This document shows, piece after piece, positions 1 through 8,826 of a stretch of 38,849 nucleotides of DNA. The position numbers and the translations under genes are program-made. The notes under the pieces are model-generated. The model searched no databases. It was not told the origin of the DNA and saw only the letters and a program-made list of their open reading frames with translations. The stretch comes from Planctomycetota bacterium (GTDB lineage: Bacteria; Planctomycetota; Planctomycetia; Pirellulales; Pirellulaceae). Every line of letters starts with the position of its first letter. Position 1 is the stretch's first letter. The DNA is taken from contig JACTND010000303.1 in assembly GCA_014584305.1 (NCBI GenBank), positions 1 to 38,849 on the forward strand, in the 5' to 3' direction.

Positions 1-1087
1 GCTGGTGGGCCTCGTCCGCGGCTGGGCCATCGGGCGCCGCGCCGCTTTCAATGACGTCGGGGTACAACGTTCCCTGGGCCAGGAACTTCGCCCCCTGAAT
101 ACGGAGCGCTTCGGCGCGGAAGCATTCAATGAACACTCGCCCGATACGGCGGCGCTTCTCTTGTGGTTCGGAGACCCCGGCCAATTCTCGCAAGAACCGA
201 TCTTCCGCGTGAACCACATGCAAATCGGTCCGAAAATGCTTGGTGAATTCCTCGACTACAAGCCCGGTTTCTCCGTTCCTCAACAATCCATTATTGACCA
301 AGATACACGAAACCTGAGCCCCAATTGCCTGGTACAGCAGTGCGGCCACCACAGAGGAATCGACCCCGCCGGACAAACCGCAGATCACCCGGTCATTGCC
401 GACTCGTCGCCGAATCGTGTCGATTGCTTCGGCGGCAAAATTCTCCATCCGCCATGTCCCCTGACAACCGCAAATGGTGTACAGGAAATTTTTCAACAAT
501 GTTTTTCCGTAAGGCGTATGCGTGACTTCGGGATGGAATTGGATTCCGTAAATCGGTCGCGTTTCGTGCCGGACGGCCGCCACCGGGCAGGTACTTGTCC
601 GCGCCAGGGCCACGAATCCGCCGCCAATCAGCTGAACCTGGTCCCCGTGGCTCATCCACACTGGGGCCGTCGAAGGCACATCTGCAAACAGGGGGTCATC
701 TGCTGTTAGAAAGCAATCGGCGCGGCCGTATTCGCGGGCTGCGGCATTGGAAACTCGGCTGCCCAAGGCATCACACGCGAGTTGCATGCCATAGCAGATG
801 CCTAAGATCGGAATATCCAGTTCAAATAGTCGCGGATCGCATTTCGGCGCCCCCGTTTCGTACACGCTGCTGGGGCCGCCGGAAAGAACCAATCCCGAAG
901 GGCGATGCTCGTGTACGCGCTCCATCGAGATGTCGTGCCGAACAATTTCACAATAGACGTTCAGCTCGCGAATGCGGCGGGCGATCAACTGCGCATACTG
1001 CGAACCGAAATCGAGCACCAAGATACGTTGGTGTTGCGATGGAACCGACGGGGGCGATTCACGTTGAGCCGAAACTGTCGCGTTCAC
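1..1087 (-). CDS. guaA: GMP synthase (glutamine-hydrolysing), 3' end cut by window edge
   Basis: Makes GMP from XMP, ATP and glutamine in the cytoplasm, the last step of guanine nucleotide synthesis. Translating the minus strand gives a class I glutamine amidotransferase domain: it opens with [18 protein letters not shown], has the nucleophile elbow GICYGMQLA and the catalytic His/Glu in [15 protein letters not shown]. This is followed by the ATP-pyrophosphatase P-loop [13 protein letters not shown]. The C-terminal dimerisation domain lies outside the window. The start is uncertain. I chose the GTG at 1087, twenty codons before the conserved RILVLDFG. The frame stays open to an ATG at 1267, which would add a 60-residue low-complexity extension. 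Neither start has a strong ribosome binding site. It is divergent from the LysR gene. Confidence 0.93.
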   Translation of the reverse strand, partial: MNATVSAQRESPPSVPSQHQRILVLDFGSQYAQLIARRIRELNVYCEIVRHDISMERVHEHRPSGLVLSGGPSSVYETGAPKCDPRLFELDIPILGICYGMQLACDALGSRVSNAAAREYGRADCFLTADDPLFADVPSTAPVWMSHGDQVQLIGGGFVALARTSTCPVAAVRHETRPIYGIQFHPEVTHTPYGKTLLKNFLYTICGCQGTWRMENFAAEAIDTIRRRVGNDRVICGLSGGVDSSVVAALLYQAIGAQVSCILVNNGLLRNGETGLVVEEFTKHFRTDLHVVHAEDRFLRELAGVSEPQEKRRRIGRVFIECFRAEALRIQGAKFLAQGTLYPDVIESGAAPDGPAADEAHQ

Positions 1088-1447
1088 GAAATGAATGTCT
1101 TCACGAATATCGAGTGGCCCTGCAAAAATTGCGCCGCCCGCGCGAGCGGCCCCACTCGCGGTGCTGTCATTGCGACGGTTGAATTCTACCGCACTGGAAT
1201 GGGGTGGGAAATGGGGGCAACACACCTGAATTGCGTTCCCGCGATCGACTTTGCCGAATGTGCCCATAAGAACGGAAGCAGACGTTCAACCGGTGGCCGA
1301 TCAAGTACATTCCGTACCGTCAGTCAACGACGACAAGAAACCCGACCAAAATTTTTTTCTGAACTTTTTTCCGCTGCTGATTCCCTTTGGCAACGGCATC
1401 CACCATAATGAGCCCTTCGATTGCCAAACCATCAATTGAATGAAGTC

Positions 1448-2407
1448 ATGGACCTCGTTCAACTCCGACATTTTTTGAAGATCGTCGAATGCCGCAGCTT
1501 CACGCGTGCGGCCGCCATGAGCAATCTTTCTCAGCCCGCCTTGAGTCAACAAATTGCCCGTTTGGAAAAAGAACTCGGACAGCCGTTATTTGTGCGCAAG
1601 GGACGGCAGATTCAGTTGACGGCGTTGGGACAACAACTCAGCCACAAAGCCGAGCGCATCTTGGCCTTGGTGGACGACATCGAATCGCAGTTCAAACCGC
1701 TGGACGAAGACAACCAGTTGCGATTGGGAACGGTCCCTTCCGTCGGCCCTTACCTGGTTACCCGTATGTTGCAGTGGCTATTGCACGAGCAACCGGCGAT
1801 GCGGGTCACACTGCAAGAACAATCGCTCGATCATGTGCTGCGCGATGTCGAACGTGGCCGACTCGATTTGGCGGTGATTCCCCAGCCCGCCGAATTTGGG
1901 TCGGCGCTACAAACCGAGATGCTGTTGGAAGAGGAAATCAAACTAGTCCTCCCCGTCAATCACCGCCTGGCGAAAAAACGGCTCGTTACGCTTCCCGATT
2001 TGAACGGCGAGGCGTTGATTCTGTTGAACGAGCATCCGCTGCAAGCCCAACAGATCACGAGCCTCCTCATGGATCAACAAGTTCAGGCGCGTGTCGTGAC
2101 AACCGTCGATCAATTCTTGACCTTGCAACATCTGGTGGTGCTGCGACAGGGAATCTCGTTCCTGCCGGAGATGGCGATTCCCCAACAGCCCAAAGCCAAT
2201 CTCTGTTATCGGTCCATCACTGGGACGCAACTGGCGCGCGTCTTGGTCCTGTGCTGGAACCGCGAGCGGTTTCATCACGAACCCTGGCGACGCATCGTCG
2301 AAGCGCTGCATCACTACGCGCAGTTCAAAACGAACGCTGAGGTCCCAGCCGACGACACCTCGACCGACATTCCGTCCCCATCCCCCAGCGCGAAACGGCC
2401 CTCATGA
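1448..2407 (+). CDS. LysR-family transcriptional regulator
   Basis: A DNA-binding regulator of about 319 residues. The N-terminal winged helix-turn-helix is typical (MDLVQLRHFLKIVE, then SFTRAAAMSNLSQPALSQQI and LEKELGQPLFVRKGR). The rest is a periplasmic-binding-like co-inducer domain (RLGTVPSVGPYLVTRML onward). The ATG at 1448 gives the canonical LysR N-terminus; an upstream in-frame ATG at 1421 adds nine unlikely residues. The C-terminal tail after about residue 295 is Pro/Ser/Thr-rich and probably disordered. It is divergent from guaA, and its stop overlaps the M28 peptidase start by four bases (ATGA), which implies co-translation. The inducer and targets cannot be read from sequence; the hydrogen-peroxide/cysteine regulator branch is only a guess. 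Confidence 0.93.
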   Translation: MDLVQLRHFLKIVECRSFTRAAAMSNLSQPALSQQIARLEKELGQPLFVRKGRQIQLTALGQQLSHKAERILALVDDIESQFKPLDEDNQLRLGTVPSVGPYLVTRMLQWLLHEQPAMRVTLQEQSLDHVLRDVERGRLDLAVIPQPAEFGSALQTEMLLEEEIKLVLPVNHRLAKKRLVTLPDLNGEALILLNEHPLQAQQITSLLMDQQVQARVVTTVDQFLTLQHLVVLRQGISFLPEMAIPQQPKANLCYRSITGTQLARVLVLCWNRERFHHEPWRRIVEALHHYAQFKTNAEVPADDTSTDIPSPSPSAKRPS

Positions 2408-4104
2408 TCCGGCTGTGGTGGAGCCTGATAGCCGCGTGGGCCGCCTGCGCCGGTTGGACTCTTTGGATGGATCGCGGTCCTCAGCCTCTGGCCCACCCGA
2501 CTGCCGACCGGTTGGCCGCACAGCACATAGTCGAAACGGTCCGCGTCATCGCTGGCGATGGAATACCGCGGCCGGCAGGGAGCGAGCACAATGCGTTGAT
2601 CCGTGAGCGATTGGCGGCGCGTATCGAATCGTTGGGCCTGCCCGTTGTGCAGCACGAAACAAGTCATCACCGATTTCGCAATACACTGTTCGGAGAGGTC
2701 GCGTTGTGCAATCTCATGTTTCGCGTCACGGGAACGGCTTCTCCCGGCAAGCATCCCTGCCTGATGTTGTCGGCCCACTATGATTCCTCGACCCAAGGTC
2801 CGGGGGCAGCCGACGATGCGTCAGGGGTCGCCATTCTGTTGGAAATCGCCGAACGACTGCAGCGAGAACCACCACGCTGCGATGTGGTCTTTCTGATCAC
2901 GGACGGCGAGGAGTATGGATTATTGGGAGCTCAGCGGTGGGTCGAGGAACATCCCTGGGCCGGCGAAATCGGCATGGTGATCAACGTCGAAGCGCGGGGT
3001 TCGGGCGGCCCCAGCCTGATGTTCCAAACCAGCGAACCCAACGGGCGGTTGGTGGAACACTTTGCCCGTCACGTTCAACGCCCGCGGACGTCATCGTTAT
3101 TCGCGGAGGTGTACCGCATTCTGCCGAACGACACGGACCTGACGGTCTTTTTGCGCGCGGGAATGAAAGGTTACAACTTTGCGTTTATCGGAAATGTTCG
3201 CAACTATCATACGCCGGATGACACTGTTGAGAATCTGAGTTTGACCAGCTTGCAACACCAGGCCGACAATGTTTGGCAACTGACGCGCAGTCTGTGCGAA
3301 ACCGACTGGCAATCGCTCGATTCAGGCGCCGCCCCGGCTGTGTACTTTGACCTGTTTTCGTCGATGGTCATACGATGGCCGGTGGCTTGGTCGATTCCAA
3401 TGACCCTGACGGCACTCGTGTTGTGGTGTGCCGCTGCCATCGTACCCAATCGAGTCGGGTTGGCATTGGATGGCGGCAATCGATTTTTGAAGGTGCTGAT
3501 CGGAGTGGCGGGAGTGGTGGCGGCGTGGGCGATTGTCACGGCAGGCTTGTGGTTACTCGTGTGGGCGCTGCGTTGGGATGCCCGATTGAGTCACCCGTGG
3601 CCCGTAGTGCCTCTGCCGCTGATCGCCAGTTTGTGGATCGCGGCCGTCGCGCTAGTGGTCGGAGTAGTGGAGTTGACCCAGCGCTGGTTTTCCGCAAACC
3701 AATGGCAAATCGCGCTCGGATGGTTGTGGGCAGCGATGGGCATCGCGGTCGCGTGGTTGTTGGTAGGGGGAAGTTATCTGTGGATAATTCCACTATTGGT
3801 TGGCAGTTTCGTGTTGGCGGTGATTCCGGCACGCTGGTCGTCCAAACCGGCAATCATCGCTGCCAGTTTCGGCTTGAGCGCGGGCCTGATGTGGTTGCCG
3901 ATGGAAGGACTGTTTTACGATGCCTTGGGCATGCGCATGCCGGTTCTCAGCGCCGCCCGCTGGGCGTACATTGCGCTCACCCTGGCGCCAATGGCTGGTT
4001 TGTTGACGCCGTTTCATCGTCGCCGGGTTCTAATCATTCTCTTTGCGAGCTGGTTCGTGCTGACGGTAATCGCCATTGCCGTGCAACCGTCCGCGACAGC
4101 TTGA
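2404..4104 (+). CDS. Membrane-anchored M28-family zinc metallopeptidase
   Basis: Predicted zinc aminopeptidase of 566 residues. A hydrophobic N-terminal segment (residues 3-21) acts as signal or anchor. The M28 catalytic domain occupies roughly 35-300. The di-zinc site is visible: H125 (LSAHYDSS), D138 (AADDASGV), E169/E170 (ITDGEEYGLLG), E196 (NVEARGSGG) and H269 (NYHTPDDT). The C-terminal half (about 315-560) holds some seven hydrophobic helices, an arrangement like eukaryotic ER M28 peptidases (Fxna/ERMP1 type), so the catalytic domain should face the periplasm. ATGA overlap with the LysR gene means the two are translationally coupled. Substrate unknown. Family assignment is secure; the topology is inferred from hydrophobicity by eye. 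Confidence 0.92.
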   Translation: MIRLWWSLIAAWAACAGWTLWMDRGPQPLAHPTADRLAAQHIVETVRVIAGDGIPRPAGSEHNALIRERLAARIESLGLPVVQHETSHHRFRNTLFGEVALCNLMFRVTGTASPGKHPCLMLSAHYDSSTQGPGAADDASGVAILLEIAERLQREPPRCDVVFLITDGEEYGLLGAQRWVEEHPWAGEIGMVINVEARGSGGPSLMFQTSEPNGRLVEHFARHVQRPRTSSLFAEVYRILPNDTDLTVFLRAGMKGYNFAFIGNVRNYHTPDDTVENLSLTSLQHQADNVWQLTRSLCETDWQSLDSGAAPAVYFDLFSSMVIRWPVAWSIPMTLTALVLWCAAAIVPNRVGLALDGGNRFLKVLIGVAGVVAAWAIVTAGLWLLVWALRWDARLSHPWPVVPLPLIASLWIAAVALVVGVVELTQRWFSANQWQIALGWLWAAMGIAVAWLLVGGSYLWIIPLLVGSFVLAVIPARWSSKPAIIAASFGLSAGLMWLPMEGLFYDALGMRMPVLSAARWAYIALTLAPMAGLLTPFHRRRVLIILFASWFVLTVIAIAVQPSATA

Positions 4105-4191
4105 TGCGGCACATCCGGACCATTAAAAAGTCCTCTCCCGGCGCGTTAGCCTTGAAGGTGCGGATTTCACGATAACTGGCACCGACCGTTC

Positions 4192-5814
4192 TTATCCAAA
4201 CCACATACGTTCCTGTTCGGTCGGCACGACGCACACCTGTCTGACTTCTCGAATGTGAACGTGTTGCTCCAATTGATGCAGGGCTTCCCCCGGTGCAGGA
4301 GAATCGAGATTGAGCACTCCAATCGACATCCCGCCGGGAGCCTTCCCCATCCGCCCGACGGCCATTTGCGCAATATTGACGTCATACGTGGATAACACAC
4401 TGCCGACGTATCCAATGATCCCCGGAACATCTTGGTGGGCAAAAATCAACAAATGTCCATCCAGAAACGATTCCAACTGGAAACGCTCCAACCGAATCAA
4501 TCGGGGCATGTGTTTCCCGAACACCGTGCCGGCGGCCGCACGCGCTTGACCATCGCCCGCCACTCGGCACGCGATGACGCTGCTGAACGCGCCGTGTTCG
4601 GCATTGGATTCGCGCGTGATTTCGATACCGCGCTCGTGGCAGATCGATTCCGCGTTGATCCAGTTCGCCTGATGGGTCACTTGAGACAGGAGGCCGGCGC
4701 AAAATGCGGAGGTAATCAAGCGTGTATCCTCGGCGGCGACTTCGCCTTCCAAACTGACATGACAATTGGAGATCGCGCCGCCATGCCACTGTGCCAACAG
4801 GGCTCCCAATCGATGGGCGACTTGCAGATAGCCCTTGAGCCGCTGCAACGTTTGGAAATCCACTGGCGCGGCATTGACCGCATGGCGAATCTCGCCCTTG
4901 CACAGGAACCGCACCAGCAACTCGACGGCCTCGACGGCCACCTGGCGCTGGGCCTCTTCCGTACTGGCGCCCAAATGCGGCGTACACAATACGCCCGGTA
5001 GTCCAAACAGGGGACTGTCAGTACAGGGCTCGCGCGCAAACACATCCAAAGCGACGCCCGCCACATGGCCAGACCGGAGGCCATCCAGCAGCGCCGTTTC
5101 ATCATAGATGCCGCCCCGGGCACAGTTGATGAGCCGAACTCCGCGTTTGAGTTTGGCTAACCGCTCGTGGTTGATTAGGTTCTCGGTTTCAGCGGTCAGC
5201 GGCGTGTGCACGGTCAGAAAATCAACGAGCGGCAACAGCTCATCCAAATCCGAACAGACGTCGATCCCCAGTTGGGCTGCCTTGTCCTTGGGCAAGAACG
5301 GATCAAACCCGACGATGCGCATTTCGAACGCCCGCGCGCGGCTGGCCACGGCTTGGCCGATCCGCCCTAAACCGACGATCCCCAACGTCTTGCCTTTGAG
5401 TTCCGTTCCCTGAAAACTCTGGCGATTCCAAACACCGCCGATCAAAGTCGCGTTCGCCGGCGCGATGTTGCGGGCTAATCCTAGCAACATGGCCAACGTG
5501 TGTTCGGCCGTGCTGATCGTGTTCCCCGCCGGCGTGTTCATCACCAAGATTCCTTGGCGCGTTGCGGCATCCTTGTCGATGTTATCTGTTCCGACACCGG
5601 CGCGGACAATGGCCCGCAAGCGCTGGTTGTCCTGGAGTGCATCGGCGGTGATTTTGACGCCGCTACGGCAGATCGCGCCATCGAAGGCGCATAGAGTCTC
5701 GCGCAGCGCTTGGCCTTTCAAACCGACGCGAACCTCATACTCGACACCTGGTTCTCGACTCAACAGGTCCAAACCTTCCGGTGAAAGTTCATCCAGTACG
5801 ACGATGCGCGGCAT
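4192..5814 (-). CDS. serA: D-3-phosphoglycerate dehydrogenase
   Basis: Oxidises 3-phosphoglycerate with NAD to 3-phosphohydroxypyruvate, committing carbon to serine. 540 residues. The D-isomer 2-hydroxyacid dehydrogenase fold is clear: nucleotide loop GLGRIG at 148-153, catalytic Arg233 (CARGG), Glu262 (AREP) and His280 (CTPHLGAST). An intervening ASB-like domain follows (about 320-450), then a C-terminal ACT domain (HQDVPGIIGYVGSVL) that in this family senses serine. This is the long SerA form. The ATG at 5814 (MPRIVVLDEL) has a weak AGGA seven bases upstream. An in-frame TTG at 5856 was rejected. It lies 38 bases after serC, clearly one operon. Confidence 0.95.
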   Translation of the reverse strand: MPRIVVLDELSPEGLDLLSREPGVEYEVRVGLKGQALRETLCAFDGAICRSGVKITADALQDNQRLRAIVRAGVGTDNIDKDAATRQGILVMNTPAGNTISTAEHTLAMLLGLARNIAPANATLIGGVWNRQSFQGTELKGKTLGIVGLGRIGQAVASRARAFEMRIVGFDPFLPKDKAAQLGIDVCSDLDELLPLVDFLTVHTPLTAETENLINHERLAKLKRGVRLINCARGGIYDETALLDGLRSGHVAGVALDVFAREPCTDSPLFGLPGVLCTPHLGASTEEAQRQVAVEAVELLVRFLCKGEIRHAVNAAPVDFQTLQRLKGYLQVAHRLGALLAQWHGGAISNCHVSLEGEVAAEDTRLITSAFCAGLLSQVTHQANWINAESICHERGIEITRESNAEHGAFSSVIACRVAGDGQARAAAGTVFGKHMPRLIRLERFQLESFLDGHLLIFAHQDVPGIIGYVGSVLSTYDVNIAQMAVGRMGKAPGGMSIGVLNLDSPAPGEALHQLEQHVHIREVRQVCVVPTEQERMWFG

Positions 5815-5852
5815 TCGAATCCTGACTGCGTAGCGAGGGGAACTCTGCCTGA

Positions 5853-6974
5853 TCAACCGTTGCGCTGCGCGAAGTCGCGCACGAATTGGGCCAGGGCCTC
5901 CACACCGGCGAGAGGCATCGCATTGTAAATCGAAGCCCGCATGCCTCCCAACGAGCGGTGCCCCTTAAGGTCGCTCAGTCGATGCCGCCGCGCTTCGGCT
6001 ACAAACCGGTCATCTAATTCCGGCGAAGCCGTGCGGAAAGCGACGTTCATCAGCGAGCGGTCGTTCCGTGCAGCATGAGGGATGTAAAAGCCTGCGTGCT
6101 CGTCCAAGGCGCGATACAAAACGGCCGCTTTGTCGCGATTGATGGCGGCCATCCGCTCCAGCCCGCCGATCTCATCTTGCAGCCATTTGCACACCAATCC
6201 GGTGACGTAGATAGGGAACGTCGGTGGCGTATTGTACATCTGGTCTTCCGAATCGGCGTGGGCGCGGTAATGCAAGTATCCGCTGGCCGACGTCACGCGC
6301 TCCAACAAGTCGCGGCGGATGATGACTATCGTCAAACCGGCGATCCCCGCATTCTTCTGCGCACACGCGTAGATCATCCCGTAATCGGCGACGCGCACGG
6401 GCCGTGACATCAAATCGGACGAGGAATCGCAAATCAGCGGTACTCCCCGAGGCGCCTGCGGAACGGAATGGAATTGAATGCCGTGGATCGTCTCGTTCGA
6501 CGTGAAATGGACATAGGATGCGTTCGGCGCCCATGCGATTTCCTCGTTGCTCGGCAGGCGCGCAAAGCGGTGAGGGGCACCGTCCCAGGCGAGGTGCCCC
6601 CGACCCAAGGCTTGCGCGTCCTGAAAACTGTACTTGCTCCACGCGCCTGTGACCAAATAATCGCCGACGGTCCCCTCAGCGGCCGCCAGATTCAGCGGGA
6701 TCATAACGTTCTGCAAACGCCCGCCGCCTTGGACGAACAGCACGCTGTACTCGGCGGGGATATTCATCAACTCCCGCATACGGCGTTCCGTTTCCCGTTG
6801 AATTTCAATGAACGTTTGCCCGCGGTGACTCAGTTCCATGACCGACATGCCGCTGCCGCGGTAGTTCAGTAGTTCGTCTTTGATCTCTTCCAGTACGGGC
6901 AGCGGCAATGTCGCCGGTCCGGCGGAGAAATTGTAAACGCGCTGATCCTGCGCCGTGCTCAATGCTACATTCAT
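5853..6974 (-). CDS. serC: Phosphoserine aminotransferase
   Basis: PLP enzyme of 373 residues that transaminates 3-phosphohydroxypyruvate with glutamate to O-phosphoserine, the step after SerA; the family also serves pyridoxal phosphate synthesis. It begins with the family hallmark YNFSAGPATLP (14-24), has the phosphate-binding VQGGGRLQN (81-89) and the Schiff-base lysine K207 in CAQKNAGIAGLT. The C-terminal substrate region (SDLKGHRSLGGMRASIYNAM) is intact. Length is normal for the bacterial family. It is the first gene of serC-serA. No phosphoserine phosphatase gene is in the window, so the last step of the pathway is encoded elsewhere. Confidence 0.96.
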   Translation of the reverse strand: MNVALSTAQDQRVYNFSAGPATLPLPVLEEIKDELLNYRGSGMSVMELSHRGQTFIEIQRETERRMRELMNIPAEYSVLFVQGGGRLQNVMIPLNLAAAEGTVGDYLVTGAWSKYSFQDAQALGRGHLAWDGAPHRFARLPSNEEIAWAPNASYVHFTSNETIHGIQFHSVPQAPRGVPLICDSSSDLMSRPVRVADYGMIYACAQKNAGIAGLTIVIIRRDLLERVTSASGYLHYRAHADSEDQMYNTPPTFPIYVTGLVCKWLQDEIGGLERMAAINRDKAAVLYRALDEHAGFYIPHAARNDRSLMNVAFRTASPELDDRFVAEARRHRLSDLKGHRSLGGMRASIYNAMPLAGVEALAQFVRDFAQRNG

Positions 6975-7134
6975 TGCCGTTGATACTCCGAAAAATCGCC
7001 TGCGAACCAGAATGCGACCGCCTTGGTCTGCATCCCACCGCAGCCTCGATTGTAGTTCTCTTCAAAAAATCGGAAAAGGACGCCCGGCCAGGCCGCCACT
7101 GGGAATCGAAGACGGTCAGACCTGTCTCCCGTCC

Positions 7135-8040
7135 TCAACTCGGTAAGGTTTGATGCTCGGCCAGTGGGTCGAACTCAAGGTAAGGCTTTAACCCGTACAC
7201 GGCCAAATAAAACAGGGGCGTGTCCAGCAATGCTACCAGCGCTTTGAACGCATAGCCCGTCATGATGAACGTCAGCAAGTGGACCGTCAGCGATTGACCG
7301 GCTGCTGGCTCCGGCAAAGCGTGCGCGTAGAAATGCGTAATCAGGATCACGGCCGTTGTATCCACCATTTGACTAATTAGCGTCGATCCATTGTTGCGCA
7401 GCCAAAGATGGCGCCCGCGTGTCAACTTCTTCCAAAAATGAAACAGATAAACATCGCACAACTGCGCCGCCAGATAGGCCAGCATGGACGCCATTACTGC
7501 GCCAAAGGTCAATGCCTGGATGCGGTAAAAGAAAAATCCCGAGCTGTCCATTTCCCGCAGCTTCTCGTGTTTGGTTAGCGGCGTGTGCGGCTCTCCCGCA
7601 GCAGGCGGTACATCATCATGCAGCGCACTGACCGCCGGCAGTCGCGTATCGGGGTCCATAGCAGGCACCTGCGGTAGGATGCCACCCAACCACAAGATGA
7701 ACACCACCCAGCAATTGAGAAGGAACCCCACAAAAACGACCCAGTTCGCGCGGCGACGACCGTAGAATTCGCTGATGATGTCCGTGCAGAGAAACGTGAT
7801 GGGATAGGGTAAGACGCCAACCGCTAGGGCGAAGTTTAACCCGCCCGGCCCCGCCCATTGCCCCCAGTTCCATTGCCAACCCGCCGCCCCAGGCGTGTAG
7901 CTGAACAAGACGATGAAGCGGCTGATTCCCAAGATATTGAGCATCGTCAAGGAACCGAGAAACAATCCCGCAAAAATCAAGAACACGCGCTCGCGTCGCG
8001 CATGCAACGGGCTGGCTTCGATCGGATGCAATGCGGTCAT
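7135..8040 (-). CDS. Queuosine precursor transporter (VUT family, YhhQ-like)
   Basis: Integral inner-membrane protein of 301 residues with about six hydrophobic helices. Family signatures are the first helix LTMLNILGISRFIVLF, the motif LCTDIISEFYGRRRAN, and the late segment LRNNGSTLISQMVDTTAVIL, which match the DUF165/YhhQ family. In E. coli YhhQ imports preQ0/preQ1, the precursors for queuosine in tRNA. The central loop (about 125-165, Pro/Asp rich) is longer than in YhhQ. It lies 72 bases downstream of the methyltransferase gene on the same strand. I saw no preQ1 riboswitch upstream. Family assignment is firm; the exact substrate is inferred. Confidence 0.88.
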   Translation of the reverse strand: MTALHPIEASPLHARRERVFLIFAGLFLGSLTMLNILGISRFIVLFSYTPGAAGWQWNWGQWAGPGGLNFALAVGVLPYPITFLCTDIISEFYGRRRANWVVFVGFLLNCWVVFILWLGGILPQVPAMDPDTRLPAVSALHDDVPPAAGEPHTPLTKHEKLREMDSSGFFFYRIQALTFGAVMASMLAYLAAQLCDVYLFHFWKKLTRGRHLWLRNNGSTLISQMVDTTAVILITHFYAHALPEPAAGQSLTVHLLTFIMTGYAFKALVALLDTPLFYLAVYGLKPYLEFDPLAEHQTLPS

Positions 8041-8112
8041 ATTGATCTTTCAATTGAGGGTATGGAGCAACTCGCCGGCTGGACTGGTGTTCCGACCGAA
8101 TCGAATGTTTGC

Positions 8113-8826
8113 TCATCGCCCCTGCGGCTGCCATTCGTCGTCTTTCGCAAAATACATCACGTGCTGCCAGGGTAGTCGATCAAACTCATCCACAAGTCGA
8201 AAACCATTAGCGGGAAACTCTTTCATGATTTGTTCTTTACTCATTTTGTGCAGCGGCAGAATTGGAACTCTGGGGTCTTCGGCGCGGAACTCCACCAAGG
8301 CCACGCGCCCGTCGGGTTTCAAACTGCTGCGGATCGCCGCCAGCATCTCCTCGGGGTGAGAAAACTCGTGATACACGTCAACCATCAACATCAAATCGAC
8401 AGACGCGCGCGGCAAGCGCGGGTCATGGGGCGAGCCCAAAATAGGGGTGATGTTCTCGATCACGGATTCTTCCATGCGTTTCCGCAACAAAACCAACATC
8501 TCGGCCTGAATATCGACCGCAAGCACCCGGCCGTGTTCACCGATAAGCCGAGCAATCGGCAAGGAGTAAAACCCATTCCCACAGCCCATGTCGCATACGG
8601 TTATGCCGGGGCGCAACGGCAAGTTCGTCAACAGCAGCGAACAATCCTCTTCGCGTTCCCGCGTATCCCGCATCAGCCAATCGGCGCCGGCGTCGTCTCC
8701 TTGGCCTCTGGCCGCAGCCCCCGCCGCGCACCAGCAACCACAAAGGAACATACCCACCGCCAGGCGGTAGATTCCACGCCGAACTCTATTAACTGCCAGC
8801 CGCTGCTTCACATCGCTACCCGCCAA
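8113..8826 (-). CDS. Probable exported class I SAM-dependent methyltransferase
   Basis: 237 residues. The N-terminus looks like a signal peptide (basic RVRRGIYRLAVGMFLCGCW, then AAGAAARGQG). LCGC could be a lipobox with C31 lipidated; otherwise cleavage would fall near residue 40. The rest is a Rossmann methyltransferase: motif I VCDMGCGNGFYS (77-88), acidic motif II AVDIQAEML, and the motif IV region LMLMVDVYHEFSHPEEML. Planctomycetes have several such exported methyltransferase-like proteins, so the fold is recognisable but the substrate is not. The start at 8826 overlaps the end of the ABC permease gene by 19 bases, suggesting coupling. A GTG at 8811 is an alternative start. Confidence 0.85.
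   Translation of the reverse strand: MAGSDVKQRLAVNRVRRGIYRLAVGMFLCGCWCAAGAAARGQGDDAGADWLMRDTREREEDCSLLLTNLPLRPGITVCDMGCGNGFYSLPIARLIGEHGRVLAVDIQAEMLVLLRKRMEESVIENITPILGSPHDPRLPRASVDLMLMVDVYHEFSHPEEMLAAIRSSLKPDGRVALVEFRAEDPRVPILPLHKMSKEQIMKEFPANGFRLVDEFDRLPWQHVMYFAKDDEWQPQGR

Noticed and set aside
4105-4191. Terminator between the convergent M28 peptidase and serA genes
   Set aside because: GTCCG and CGGAC can pair but around a large unstructured loop with no good T-run; too weak to call.
5815-5856. TTG start for serA that would overlap serC
   Set aside because: The extra 14 residues have no counterpart in SerA; the ATG at 5814 has a ribosome site and the canonical N-terminus.
8041-8112. Possible preQ1 riboswitch before the queuosine precursor transporter
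   Set aside because: The 72-base gap has none of the conserved loop or the A-rich tail of preQ1 aptamers.
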